Positions 17,752 to 24,922 of a stretch of 39,959 bases of DNA are shown in pieces; the first letter of the stretch is position 1, and each line of letters begins with the position of its first letter. The stretch is from Patescibacteria group bacterium (GTDB lineage Bacteria > Patescibacteriota > Minisyncoccia > Phycocordibacterales > GWA1-40-21). A program made the translations under genes and the position numbers. The DNA is taken from NCBI GenBank assembly GCA_018968925.1, contig JAGWZI010000004.1, positions 1 to 39,959 of the forward strand, in the 5' to 3' direction. Under the pieces are notes generated by a model that saw nothing but the letters and a program-made list of their open reading frames with translations, was not told the DNA's origin and made no database searches.

Positions 17752-17784
17752 AAAAACTTCCCGGGCATCGCTCAGGAAGTTTTG
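17751..17784 (+). terminator. Terminator of the SpoU gene
   Basis: AACTTCC/GGAAGTT stem followed by TTTGTCTC. The 3' arm overlaps the end of the convergent gene at 17772. Confidence 0.65.
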
Positions 17785-18593
17785 TCTCTTCGGACAAGCT
17801 CGTGCAATTTCGCCAAGCCCGCAAGAAGAGTCAGCTGCTGGATCGAACTGTCGGTGTTGTGCGGCGCGAGACAATAGCCCCTCTCCGGAGTTTCATCCGA
17901 ATAACTCGACGGATCAAGGCCGCACGCGTTTCCCGGAACGGTCAAATTTATCCATTTCGGCTGGCGACATGCCGCCCGAAATTCATATACCCTCGGGATA
18001 AATCGCGGATTGTTCCAGAGATGCCGATCGGTTTTTTGCATCGCCCGCTCGACTTCGACAAGAGATGAATGATCCTCCTGTCGCGACAGCCACCGCGATA
18101 CGGCCGGGGTCAGCGTCACTGACAGCGCCCCGCCGTACATTTCCCGATCGACCCGCAAACCTTCCACGAGCATGAGCTGCGGCCGATCGCATTTCGTATC
18201 CCCTTCAAAAAGCCAGAGAGCGGTGAAAAGGATGGCGAGCGTCGCGCGGACCGCCCATGGCAAGTCCTTTTCGCTCTCCAACGCTCCGAACATGGCGGGA
18301 AGCTCGCACACATATCCTCCCCATGAAGGATCTTCCGTAACAAGCGGGGCGAGACAATCCGCGAATCCCCATTTTGATTTTCCGTCAGGTATCGTGAATT
18401 TCTGAAAAGACGGATGATCATGAAATTCCTTTTGAAAAACGGGAACGACCGGAATATCGGCCCGGATCGTCTCGTGGAGGAAATCGACGGCCTTCCGGTG
18501 GATCGGTACGGCCAACGTTTTCCTGTTTTTCATGGCAAGTTCGTACCACGCCGGAATATCCGTCATTTCCGGATATCGATCTGTCGTTTTCAT
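17772..18593 (-). CDS. Hypothetical protein with strong Shine-Dalgarno sequence
   Basis: This is a 273-residue protein with no recognised domain. It has eight cysteines, several tryptophans (WGFADCLAPL, PSWGGYVCELP, WLFEGDTKC) and a DHPSFQKF stretch. No signal peptide is evident. The ATG start was chosen because GGAGGT lies six bases upstream. A possible promoter is TTGCCT, 17 bases, TAGCGT (18636-18664). Base composition matches the neighbours, so there is no sign of recent transfer. It converges with the SpoU gene and shares its terminator region. Function unknown. Confidence 0.55.
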   Translation of the reverse strand: MKTTDRYPEMTDIPAWYELAMKNRKTLAVPIHRKAVDFLHETIRADIPVVPVFQKEFHDHPSFQKFTIPDGKSKWGFADCLAPLVTEDPSWGGYVCELPAMFGALESEKDLPWAVRATLAILFTALWLFEGDTKCDRPQLMLVEGLRVDREMYGGALSVTLTPAVSRWLSRQEDHSSLVEVERAMQKTDRHLWNNPRFIPRVYEFRAACRQPKWINLTVPGNACGLDPSSYSDETPERGYCLAPHNTDSSIQQLTLLAGLAKLHELVRRDKTS

Positions 18594-18635
18594 TCGCACA
18601 CCTCCGAGAACATTTACAACCTGCTTCTGCCCTGT

Positions 18636-18664
18636 ACGCTACACGCAAACAAGCGAAAAGGCAA
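18636..18664 (-). promoter_or_regulatory. Possible promoter of the 273-aa gene
   Basis: On the minus strand, TTGCCT (18659-18664), a 17-base spacer and TAGCGT (18636-18641). This is a weak -10; GGAGGT follows about 35 bases downstream, just before ATG. Confidence 0.4.
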
Positions 18665-18698
18665 GGCGACGAGCAGTGCCTGAAAATCGCAAGAGAAA

Positions 18699-19250
18699 CT
18701 AGTTTGCTTCGAGCGATTTCGCACATTCCTCCAAATGCGTGCCGACAAGAATGGCATCGGCTCCACCTTTGATATCTGCAATCGTTTGTATATTGCTCGC
18801 CTGGCAGAGCCAGCCGTTCCAGACCTTCCTCGCTTCCTCAAATGTTTCTTTTTTCAAACTGCCATCTTTCAGATCGCGGCTGTTCCAGACGACTTTTGAT
18901 TCTCCAGGAATATTTTTTAATTCTGCAAGCCTGAGCGGTTCGATCAGGCATTTGTCGATATGGATTTTCGGAATTCTGCCGACAACGAGCACATAATCTG
19001 CACCCGCATCGATCGCTTTTTGTATTTCTGTATCCGTCGCGTGGATGCCTTTTGCAAGGATCGGTTTTTTCGTCATCACTCGCGCCTTTTTCACAAGCTC
19101 AAATGAACCGCCCCAACGCGGATCCGTATGAATGGAAATGATATCGCCGATCTTTTCCGCAATGGTGAAAAGTTCGTCCCAGGATTTTTCCGCCGAGAAA
19201 CCGAACGGCGATTTCGTCTTCACTTCGGCGATGATGAGCTGCTTCTTCAT
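18699..19250 (-). CDS. TrpC-like (indole-3-glycerol-phosphate synthase-like) barrel
   Basis: This is a 183-residue protein, well short of the usual 250-260 residues of IGPS. It keeps AEVKTKSPFG (Glu and Lys of the first catalytic strand), PILAKGIHATDTEIQKAIDAGAD (with the catalytic lysine) and WNSRDLKDG (compare NNRDL). The usual SESGI motif near the end is QASNI, so that catalytic glutamate is replaced, and the strand carrying another glutamate is shortened. No other trp gene is nearby. It probably catalyses a different TIM-barrel reaction or binds a phosphorylated ligand. It is monocistronic and predicted leaderless. Confidence 0.7.
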   Translation of the reverse strand: MKKQLIIAEVKTKSPFGFSAEKSWDELFTIAEKIGDIISIHTDPRWGGSFELVKKARVMTKKPILAKGIHATDTEIQKAIDAGADYVLVVGRIPKIHIDKCLIEPLRLAELKNIPGESKVVWNSRDLKDGSLKKETFEEARKVWNGWLCQASNIQTIADIKGGADAILVGTHLEECAKSLEAN

Positions 19251-19262
19251 GGAAAAATCATA
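19251..19262 (-). promoter_or_regulatory. Leaderless extended -10 of the TrpC-like gene
   Basis: On the minus strand, TGG-TATGAT (hexamer 19257-19262), six bases, then ATG at 19250. Confidence 0.65.
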
Positions 19263-19270
19263 CCATGAAA

Positions 19271-19301
19271 ATAAAACCGCTCGGCCGAAAGGTCGAGCGG
19301 T
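19271..19301 (-). terminator. Terminator of the nitroreductase gene
   Basis: ACCGCTCG/CGAGCGGT plus an inner GCC/GGT around a GAAA loop. On the minus strand it is followed by TTTTATTTTC. Confidence 0.85.
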
Positions 19302-19322
19302 ATGTCGTGTTCCTGTGCAAAA

Positions 19323-19946
19323 TTATTTCTTCGAGAAGAGCTCGCTTTTGGGGAATCGCACTTTCGGCCGTTTCGCCGCTTCGTCGTCCGCGGCGCGATA
19401 GCCGACGGCAAGCGCCGCCTGGACATGCAGGTTCTCCGGCAGGCCGAGGATTTTCTCGAATGCCTTCGCGTCGAAACCTTCCATCGGGCAGGCATCGAGA
19501 CTCATCTCCGCCGCCGCGGCAAGGCCGAAACCGAGGGCGATGTATGCTTGCTTGGCCGCCCAGGCCGTCGCCTGTTCCGTATTCGCGCGAGAGGCCGGAC
19601 CTTTCATCATGTCCTCGTACGGTTTCAGCGCTTTCCGTTTTTCCGGATCCTTGTCCGACACGATGTCGAGAAATTCGTCGATGCGCTGCACGAGATCCGA
19701 ACGAACCGCGATAATGAAGAGAAGCGGCGCGTCGGTGAACTGGGGCTGGTTCCATGCGTTCTTTTTCAATTCCTCGCGGAGATCTTTCGACTCAACCTCG
19801 AACACATGGAACGGCTGGTAGCCGAAGGAAGTCGGCGCCATGCGGATCGCTTCCATGACCGCGAGACGGTCCTGTTCCGCGACCGGCTTTTTCGGATCGA
19901 ACTTCTTGGTGGCATACCGCCAGGCGAGATTTTTCACAAATGACAT
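19323..19946 (-). CDS. NAD(P)H-dependent nitroreductase family protein
   Basis: This is a 207-residue FMN-binding oxidoreductase of the NfsB type. It has WRYATKKFDPKKPV at the N-terminus (FMN phosphate contact), APTSFGYQPFHVFEV, and NTEQATAWAAKQAYIALGFGLAAAAEMSLDACPMEGFD, then NLHVQAALAVGYRAADD. Such enzymes reduce quinones, nitroaromatics or flavins with NAD(P)H. It is divergent from an HxlR-type regulator, and a perfect palindrome lies between them, which suggests redox- or electrophile-responsive control. Confidence 0.9.
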   Translation of the reverse strand: MSFVKNLAWRYATKKFDPKKPVAEQDRLAVMEAIRMAPTSFGYQPFHVFEVESKDLREELKKNAWNQPQFTDAPLLFIIAVRSDLVQRIDEFLDIVSDKDPEKRKALKPYEDMMKGPASRANTEQATAWAAKQAYIALGFGLAAAAEMSLDACPMEGFDAKAFEKILGLPENLHVQAALAVGYRAADDEAAKRPKVRFPKSELFSKK

Positions 19947-20000
19947 AAATATGCGTTTATGATTGATAATGCTCGCATCATGATAGCCCTGCTGCTTTAC

Positions 20001-20015
20001 AAAGTAAAGTACTTT
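20001..20015. promoter_or_regulatory. Candidate HxlR operator
   Basis: AAAGTA-AAG-TACTTT is a perfect 6-3-6 inverted repeat between two divergent genes. A wider imperfect inverted repeat surrounds it (GCCCTGC at 19986, GCAGGGC at 20022-20028). It overlaps the upstream side of the regulator's -10 (20036-20041). Confidence 0.6.
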
Positions 20016-20035
20016 CCAAAGCAGGGCACACGTGC

Positions 20036-20047
20036 TACCATTTGTCC
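20036..20047 (+). promoter_or_regulatory. Leaderless extended -10 of the HxlR gene
   Basis: TGC-TACCAT (hexamer 20036-20041), six bases, then ATG at 20048. The hexamer is a weaker match than the others, which fits a regulated gene. Confidence 0.5.
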
Positions 20048-20350
20048 ATGACTCCTCGAGGAAAGAAACTTCCGTCCGGCGCTTGCCCGATCAAAAAGAC
20101 CGCCGAGCTCCTCTCCGACACGTGGACGATCCTCATCGTCCGCGACCTGCTTTCCGGCGGCAAGCGCTTTTCGGAGCTCGAGCGCCATCTCGAAACGATC
20201 AGCACCCGCACGCTCGCCGTCAAGCTCGAACGGCTTATCCGCGAAAAACTCGCTAAAAAATCCGGCGTCGCCTATGCGCTCACCGCAAAAGGCCGGCATC
20301 TCGGCGCCATCTTCGACGCAATGAGCAAATACGGGAAAAAATATCTCTAG
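20048..20350 (+). CDS. HxlR-family winged-helix transcriptional regulator
   Basis: This is a 100-residue regulator. The family signature is clear: CPIKKTAELLSDTWTILIVRDLLSGGKRFSELERHL, then ISTRTLAVKLERLIREKL and a wing with YALTAKGRHL. Cys13 sits at the position of the redox-active cysteine of YodB/HypR-type sensors. It probably controls the divergent nitroreductase and itself through the palindrome at 20001-20015, releasing DNA on quinone, diamide or electrophile stress; the inducer is inference. Confidence 0.9.
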   Translation: MTPRGKKLPSGACPIKKTAELLSDTWTILIVRDLLSGGKRFSELERHLETISTRTLAVKLERLIREKLAKKSGVAYALTAKGRHLGAIFDAMSKYGKKYL

Positions 20351-20443
20351 TGGGTGCCGTGATAGAGGATGTTAGGACTATTTTTGAAAAGAGAAACGAT
20401 GCGAGTATTTATATTCCAAGTTTTTACCATACCCTGTGATTCA

Positions 20444-21121
20444 CTATATCTTTTGTCTTTCCCACCGTGCTTGAGCAAGTTTTTCAGCATTTATTTTTGT
20501 TCTCTCCCAATCGGTTGGTATTATGCTAATCACCTTTTTATTTGGAATATCAACATTAAAAACCATATCCTTTAATTTCCAATTTCTGTGTAAACCAATG
20601 CTTTCATATTTTTGTTGTAAATCTGACATTATAGATTCGGCTTGTGCAATTAAATCTTGTTTCTCTGCTTCCGTGAGATTAGAATTATGAATAGGTTTCA
20701 TTCCTTCATCAGTCCAACGAATACCATCTATCTTTTTCATAACAATGAGATGTTCGTTGTTGTGAGTTATCTTTGCAATTGGTATAGGGGCTGGTAAGCC
20801 AAATTCTTTAGCAATCTCCATAATTGAATACTCATAAAACGGGTCTCCTGATTCTCCAACCTTTCCTTTAGCAAGATTTACTTTTTTCCCCACCGTATAT
20901 AATTCTTCATTTTTTTGATTTTTCCAAACCGGCAAATCTTTTACAGCGGTTGGGTCTTCTTTTATTTTATTTTCCGAATTATAGAGTATTTCTCCAGACT
21001 TTATATTACTTCCATATTTCTCAAAATACTGTAATGGATTGGTAACAAACTCTTCGGGAATAAAGTCCTGAAAATCATTTTCTATACTGATTTCTGGTTG
21101 AGGTGGAATTTCAAAATTCAT
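20444..21121 (-). CDS. AT-rich gene with kinase-like catalytic signature
   Basis: This is a 225-residue protein. The gene has about 35% G+C and is clearly foreign in composition. Residues 95-135 (YEYSIMEIAKEFGLPAPIPI, then HLIVMKKIDGIRW) look like the alphaC-beta4-beta5 hinge of protein-kinase-like or aminoglycoside-kinase-like folds. GLHRNWKLKDMVFNV followed by IIPTDWERTK resembles a catalytic loop plus the metal-binding DxE/DFG-like motif, with Asn where the catalytic Asp normally lies. No glycine-rich loop is obvious. It could be a HipA/RIO-type kinase or a pseudokinase. It lies between the tRNA-His 3' end and the HxlR gene, alone. Confidence 0.5.
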   Translation of the reverse strand: MNFEIPPQPEISIENDFQDFIPEEFVTNPLQYFEKYGSNIKSGEILYNSENKIKEDPTAVKDLPVWKNQKNEELYTVGKKVNLAKGKVGESGDPFYEYSIMEIAKEFGLPAPIPIAKITHNNEHLIVMKKIDGIRWTDEGMKPIHNSNLTEAEKQDLIAQAESIMSDLQQKYESIGLHRNWKLKDMVFNVDIPNKKVISIIPTDWERTKINAEKLAQARWERQKI

Positions 21122-21133
21122 ACTAAAAGTATA
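21122..21133 (-). promoter_or_regulatory. Leaderless -10 of the kinase-like AT-rich gene
   Basis: On the minus strand, TATACT (21128-21133), six bases, then ATG at 21121. No TGn extension is present. Confidence 0.6.
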
Positions 21134-21192
21134 CTCGGGTAGAACCGAAAAATCAAAGTGGAATATAGCTAAATTTCCAAAAACTAACGCTG

Positions 21193-21264
21193 GGTGACTA
21201 TCGGGAGTTGAACCCGAACTAAAAGCTCCACAGGCTTCTGTGCTACCGCTACACCATAGTCACC
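21193..21264 (-). tRNA. tRNA-His (GTG)
   Basis: This cloverleaf has acceptor GTGACTA/TAGTCAC with an extra 5' G pairing with C73, the hallmark of tRNA-His. The anticodon loop is CTGTGGA (anticodon GTG) and the T-arm is CGGGTTCAACTCCCG. The 3' CCA is not encoded. An AT-rich islet begins on its 3' side. Confidence 0.95.
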
Positions 21265-21323
21265 ATGTTATAGAACACGCACATGAACGCCTTTTTATAA
21301 CAGATTTTCGCGGGAAAATCTAC

Positions 21324-21872
21324 CTAATACGTCGGCGGGGTTTCCGGAGTGCCTGCGATGTGCGCGGCATGGCGGGCGAGCGCGTAGAGGAGCGAGGAAA
21401 GCCGGTTGAGGAAGCGGAGCGTTTCCGGTTTTGCCGCGACGATCTTTTCATCATGCACGGCGACGATGCGGCGCTCGGCGCGGCGGACGAGCGTGCGGGC
21501 GAAATCGAAATGGGCGGAAATCTCGTCCGCGCCGGGAATGAAAAAGCTCTTGATCGGCGGCAATGTCTTTTCGATCGCGTCAATGATGCCTTCCAAAAAC
21601 TCCGTTTCCCCGTCCGGAAGCGCCTTGTCCGCGCCGGCGATCTCCGCCTGGACGATGAAGAGGTCGTTCTGGACGCGATGCAGGATGGCGGGAACGGTTT
21701 CGCCGCGGATTTTTTCCGTATTGCCGACGCACATCTTTTTCAGCACGCCGAGATACGAATTCGCCTCGTCGAGCGAGCCGAGCGCTTCGGCCGCAGGAGA
21801 GCTTTTTGAGATCCGTTCTTTGGCGCCGAAGGTTTTCGTCGTGCCGTTGTCGCCTTTTCTCGTGTACAACAT
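21324..21872 (-). CDS. PduO-type ATP:cob(I)alamin adenosyltransferase
   Basis: This is a 182-residue protein of the PduO family, which transfers adenosyl from ATP to corrinoid cobalt. It has the N-terminal ATP-binding segment YTRKGDNGTTKTFG, ISKSSPAAEALGSLDEANSYLG, then FIPGADEISAHFDFARTLVRRAERRIVAV with the conserved arginines, and LRFLNRLSSLLYALAR. No cobalamin biosynthesis gene is nearby, so it would act on scavenged corrinoid or, as an orphan in a reduced genome, in another ATP-dependent role. It starts nine bases after the hemerythrin stop and is probably cotranscribed with it. Confidence 0.88.
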   Translation of the reverse strand: MLYTRKGDNGTTKTFGAKERISKSSPAAEALGSLDEANSYLGVLKKMCVGNTEKIRGETVPAILHRVQNDLFIVQAEIAGADKALPDGETEFLEGIIDAIEKTLPPIKSFFIPGADEISAHFDFARTLVRRAERRIVAVHDEKIVAAKPETLRFLNRLSSLLYALARHAAHIAGTPETPPTY

Positions 21873-21881
21873 GGCAAAAAA

Positions 21882-22283
21882 TCACCGCAACCCGTGATCG
21901 TTGAAGCAACGGTGATATTTCTTGTCCGAATAGCTGATATGGTCTCTCAGCCAGTTGCCCATGAATTCGGCGAGGTCCTTGGCGACTTTCGCGTCGCCGG
22001 CGTCATGCCTGCTTTTCATTTTTCCGACCGTCTCCTCGTAGTGCCGGTGCTCTTTCTTGTGGTTGTCGGCGTCTTCATACTTGAACAGGTCGAAATACTT
22101 CTCCTCGGTGGCGAAATGGTATTCGGCGTACGCAAACAGCTGGCGAAAGATGTCCGGCAGCATGGCGACGGCCTCAGGCGTACCCGCCGACGCACCGACC
22201 TGATTGATGAGATCGAAAAAGCGCTTGTGCTGGTCGTCGATCTCCTTGACCCCGACGCTGTAGATATTGCTCCAGACGATCAT
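21882..22283 (-). CDS. Bacteriohemerythrin
   Basis: This is a 133-residue single-domain hemerythrin with a di-iron O2-binding four-helix bundle. The ligands are in place: DDQHKRFFDLINQV, EYHFATEEKYF, NHKKEHRHYEE and WLRDHISYSDKKY. It could store or sense O2, or protect iron enzymes. It is first in a two-gene unit with the adenosyltransferase. Its TATAAT (22293-22298) abuts the stop codon of the upstream gene, giving a leader of about three bases. Confidence 0.93.
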   Translation of the reverse strand: MIVWSNIYSVGVKEIDDQHKRFFDLINQVGASAGTPEAVAMLPDIFRQLFAYAEYHFATEEKYFDLFKYEDADNHKKEHRHYEETVGKMKSRHDAGDAKVAKDLAEFMGNWLRDHISYSDKKYHRCFNDHGLR

Positions 22284-22292
22284 GACGATCCG

Positions 22293-22301
22293 ATTATATC
22301 A
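22293..22301 (-). promoter_or_regulatory. Extended -10 of the hemerythrin gene, using the upstream stop codon
   Basis: On the minus strand, TGA-TATAAT, where TGA is the stop codon of the membrane protein gene (22299-22301). Nine bases separate the hexamer from ATG. Confidence 0.6.
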
Positions 22302-22982
22302 CGCACCCTGCAAAAAAACCGACGGATGCGCCGGCCCGAGCGTCCAGAAGGAAACGGCGAGCAGCACATAGAAGGCAAAATGGATCATGTAGCTCCAGAC
22401 AAAACCTCGGCGCGATCTGGTGATGCAATACGAGAAGATGACGCCGGCGAAAAACGAGACCGCGAAGAGGATCTTGCCGGACGATGTCGGCACGAAGAGG
22501 ATCGGCACGTGGATGAGCATGGTGTAGACGCCGAAGAGAAGCATGTCCGCGATCCGCGATACGTTATTGTCGAAAAGATAGTAGATCGAGATCATGAAGA
22601 AGCACTGCTGGAACATGATCTCGAAGGATTTCGTGATGAGGAATCGGTAATCGAGCTTGAGCGCGTCCGGAATCCGGTCGCGCAGGAAAAAGAGCGGCGA
22701 ATGCCCGGCGTACGCCGCAGTCACATAATAGACGACCGATACGAACACGGCGAAGAGCGTCATGGCAAGCAGGTCGGACGGCTCGAACCGGTCGACGTAC
22801 GCGCCGATCTCGTCCTTGAACGCGTTCGTCATGTAGACGATGACGAGGAGAAAATAGAGGCTCGTGATGACGTAATTGTGGACGTAGTCGATGCCATGCG
22901 GCTCGAGATACAGGATGAGAAATCCCCAGACGGAAAACCAGAGGACTGACAGGCCGAGGACTTTTTTGACGGAACTTTTCAT
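22299..22982 (-). CDS. Polytopic membrane protein, degenerate CPBP-like
   Basis: This is a 227-residue protein with about seven hydrophobic segments. FEIMFQQCFFMISIYYLF followed by YTMLIHVPILFVPTS is in the positions of the EExxxR and H motifs of CPBP intramembrane proteases. The glutamate pair and arginine are not conserved, so activity is doubtful. The start MKSSVKKVLG lies only four bases after the 3' end of tRNA-Leu on the same strand, with no promoter between them, so the mRNA must come from a tRNA-mRNA transcript. Confidence 0.55.
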   Translation of the reverse strand: MKSSVKKVLGLSVLWFSVWGFLILYLEPHGIDYVHNYVITSLYFLLVIVYMTNAFKDEIGAYVDRFEPSDLLAMTLFAVFVSVVYYVTAAYAGHSPLFFLRDRIPDALKLDYRFLITKSFEIMFQQCFFMISIYYLFDNNVSRIADMLLFGVYTMLIHVPILFVPTSSGKILFAVSFFAGVIFSYCITRSRRGFVWSYMIHFAFYVLLAVSFWTLGPAHPSVFLQGA

Positions 22983-22986
22983 GCTG

Positions 22987-23070
22987 TGCACGGGAGAGGA
23001 CTCGAACCTCCAAAGCCTTGCGGCCGCTACCACCTCAAGGTAGTGCGTCTACCAATTTCGCCACCCGTGC
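22987..23070 (-). tRNA. tRNA-Leu (GAG)
   Basis: Class II tRNA with acceptor GCACGGG/CCCGTGC, anticodon loop TTGAGGT (anticodon GAG) and a long variable arm (CGGCCGCAAGGC). A73 is followed by CAG, so CCA is not encoded. It is immediately followed by a protein gene. A TATGAT -10 lies at 23081-23086. Confidence 0.95.
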
Positions 23071-23111
23071 AATACGGCGCATCATATACTGAAAAACGCC
23101 TTTTTTCAAGC

Positions 23112-23143
23112 AAAAGCCGCGCCCTCCGGGCGCGGCTCTTTTT
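23112..23143 (-). terminator. Terminator after rplS
   Basis: AGCCGCGCCC/GGGCGCGGCT with a three-base loop. The minus-strand tail is TTTGCTTG; the plus strand has a better T-run. It lies 11 bases after the rplS stop. Confidence 0.75.
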
Positions 23144-23153
23144 GTTTTGATTT

Positions 23154-23570
23154 TTATTTCCCTTCTACCTTCGCTTCCTTTTTCTCCTCTTTCTTCTTCG
23201 TGTCGGTATTGCCTTCCTGGCGCGCCCGGAGGAGTTCGCTCTTCAGGTGCTTGCGGAGCTCTTTCGTCGCCTTCTCGCGGACATAGTAGAGCTTGGCGCG
23301 ACGAACTTTGGCGCGCTTCACCACTTCGATCGAATCGATGGCCGGCGAGTAGAGCGGAAAGATGCGCTCGACGCCGATCTGATCGACGACGCGGCGGACC
23401 GTGAAGGTCGCGCCGGCCTCGGTGCCGTGCTTGCGCGCGAGCACCATGCCTTCAAAGGCCTGGAGGCGGGTCTTGTCGCCTTCTTTGATCTTCTGCCAGA
23501 CGCGGACGGTGTCGCCCGGTTTCAGGTCCATGGTTTTCCGCTCCTCGATGTTGACCGGTGAAATTTTCAT
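23154..23570 (-). CDS. rplS: 50S ribosomal protein bL19
   Basis: This is a 138-residue L19. It has the core [27 protein letters not shown] and [40 protein letters not shown], then a charged Lys/Glu tail ([14 protein letters not shown]) longer than in E. coli. It lies at the 30S-50S interface. The start [10 protein letters not shown] was chosen; the predicted +1 from TGC-TAGATT (upstream) leaves a leader of about five bases. The usual partners trmD and rpsP are not adjacent. Confidence 0.94.
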   Translation of the reverse strand: MKISPVNIEERKTMDLKPGDTVRVWQKIKEGDKTRLQAFEGMVLARKHGTEAGATFTVRRVVDQIGVERIFPLYSPAIDSIEVVKRAKVRRAKLYYVREKATKELRKHLKSELLRARQEGNTDTKKKEEKKEAKVEGK

Positions 23571-23622
23571 ATAGCCGTTGCAATCTAGCACATCTTTCCG
23601 CGGTTCGCAATATGCGCCGCGG

Positions 23623-24354
23623 CTATTTCTTCGTCATCTTTTTCACCGCCGCTTCAAAATCTTTCGGATACGGCGCGACGATTTTGAGAAGCGTGCCGGA
23701 CGGCAGCATAATCTCGAGCTCGCGCGCGTGGAGCGCGAGGCGCTTGAAACCGAGCTGGTTCCTCTGCTCGAGGAAAAACCGCGGCGCGTAGAGCGGATCC
23801 TTCAGCACCGCGTGGTTCCGCGCCGTGAAATGCACGCGGATCTGGTGCGTGCGGCCGGTCTTCGGCATGACCTCGAGGAACGTGACGCCGTCTTTGCGCG
23901 CGAGCGTTTTGAAATACGTCACCGCCTCGCGCATCTCGCCGCGCGCGCCGCGCTGGGCCGACCATTTGCGCACGTCGTTCGGGCTCCGGCCGATCGCACG
24001 GTCGATCATGCCGCGGTCGTCCTTGACGGAACCGTAGACGAAGGCGTGATAGATCTTGTGGACTTTCCGATTCTGGAATTGCTCTTTGAGAAATGCATAC
24101 GCCTTCTTGTTCTTCGCGATGATGAGACAGCCGGTCGTATCGCGATCGATGCGATGCACGATGCCGGGACGCAAGATCTTCGCGCCGCTCTCAAGCGCCA
24201 TCGGCTCGCCGACATTTTTCGCCGACGGATATTTCTGCAAGATCCAATCGACGAGCGTTTTCTCCTTTGACTTGCCGTCCGGATGAACGTTCAGACCCGT
24301 CGGCTTGTTCACGACGACGACGTCCTTGTCTTCGAATATGATGGGAATTTTCAT
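23623..24354 (-). CDS. RluA/RluD-family pseudouridine synthase
   Basis: This is a 243-residue pseudouridine synthase with the catalytic motif [19 protein letters not shown] (Asp is the nucleophile), the entry motif [15 protein letters not shown] and the C-terminal [11 protein letters not shown]. An N-terminal S4 domain is absent, so the specificity (23S rRNA or tRNA) cannot be assigned. It lies 14 bases after tRNA-Val on the same strand, and tRNA-Arg(TCT) is further upstream, so the gene is probably cotranscribed with the two tRNAs. Confidence 0.92.
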   Translation of the reverse strand: MKIPIIFEDKDVVVVNKPTGLNVHPDGKSKEKTLVDWILQKYPSAKNVGEPMALESGAKILRPGIVHRIDRDTTGCLIIAKNKKAYAFLKEQFQNRKVHKIYHAFVYGSVKDDRGMIDRAIGRSPNDVRKWSAQRGARGEMREAVTYFKTLARKDGVTFLEVMPKTGRTHQIRVHFTARNHAVLKDPLYAPRFFLEQRNQLGFKRLALHARELEIMLPSGTLLKIVAPYPKDFEAAVKKMTKK

Positions 24355-24368
24355 GTTTGATTTTTGTG

Positions 24369-24441
24369 TGGGCGATGCAGGATTCGAACCTGCGACATCT
24401 TCAGTGTAAATGAAGCGCTCTACCAACTGAGCTAATCGCCC
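24369..24441 (-). tRNA. tRNA-Val (TAC)
   Basis: Acceptor GGGCGAT, D-arm TAGCTCAGTTGGTAGAGC, anticodon stem CTTCA/TGAAG with loop TTTACAC (anticodon TAC), and T-loop GGTTCGAATCC. A73 is present and CCA is not encoded. Confidence 0.97.
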
Positions 24442-24503
24442 GAAACATTTTATCTCAATCTGGGAGCTCGCGTACTAAACCAAAACAGCGAATCGCGTCC
24501 TAG

Positions 24504-24575
24504 TGCCTCCGGTAGGAATCGAACCTACATCAAGGCCTTAGAAGAGCCCTGTTCTATCCATTGAACTACGAAGGC
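24504..24575 (-). tRNA. tRNA-Arg (TCT)
   Basis: Acceptor GCCTTCG/CGGAGGC, D-loop with AATGGATAGA (A20, an arginine identity element), and anticodon loop CTTCTAA (anticodon TCT). CCA is not encoded. A TGG-TATTGT element lies nine bases upstream. Confidence 0.95.
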
Positions 24576-24596
24576 GTCGGCCAAACAATACCACGC

Positions 24597-24917
24597 CTAG
24601 AGCGACGGGTCAACGAGATGCGGCGGGGACGATTTGCCGATCGCCGCAGAACGCGCGGAAAAATCGGCGACGACGCCGTTGAGCGTGGAAACGTTCACCT
24701 TCGGCGCCGTCATGGTGCCGGCGACCGATACGTACATCTCGCCGCTCGCCGTCTCGAAATAGATGGCCGCGTCGTATGCAAGCACGATGACCGAGAAAAC
24801 GGCAAGCGCGGCGAGCATGATCTTCCAATCGCGCGCCGGTCGGATGGCATGCCTGCCGCCGAGCAGATTTTTCCCGAACGATCCGGCGGTGCCGTTTTTT
24901 TTCACATCGGTTGTCAT
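24597..24917 (-). CDS. Small membrane protein in the pilus gene cluster
   Basis: This is a 106-residue protein. It has a soluble, glycine- and basic-rich N-terminus (residues 1-30), one membrane helix (IMLAALAVFSVIVLAYDAAIYF, about 33-54) and a short external domain ending SSPPHLVDPSL. It starts five bases after the pilO-like stop, in the same operon. Its position after PilM-PilN-PilO suggests a PilP-like or accessory assembly role, but it lacks PilP sequence features. Confidence 0.6.
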   Translation of the reverse strand: MTTDVKKNGTAGSFGKNLLGGRHAIRPARDWKIMLAALAVFSVIVLAYDAAIYFETASGEMYVSVAGTMTAPKVNVSTLNGVVADFSARSAAIGKSSPPHLVDPSL

Positions 24918-24922
24918 GGTTT

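Noticed and set aside
20350-21193. Possible attachment-site duplication flanking the AT-rich islet at tRNA-His
   Set aside because: Only TGGGTG is shared between the tRNA 3' end and the far side near 20354; six bases are not enough, and there is no integrase.
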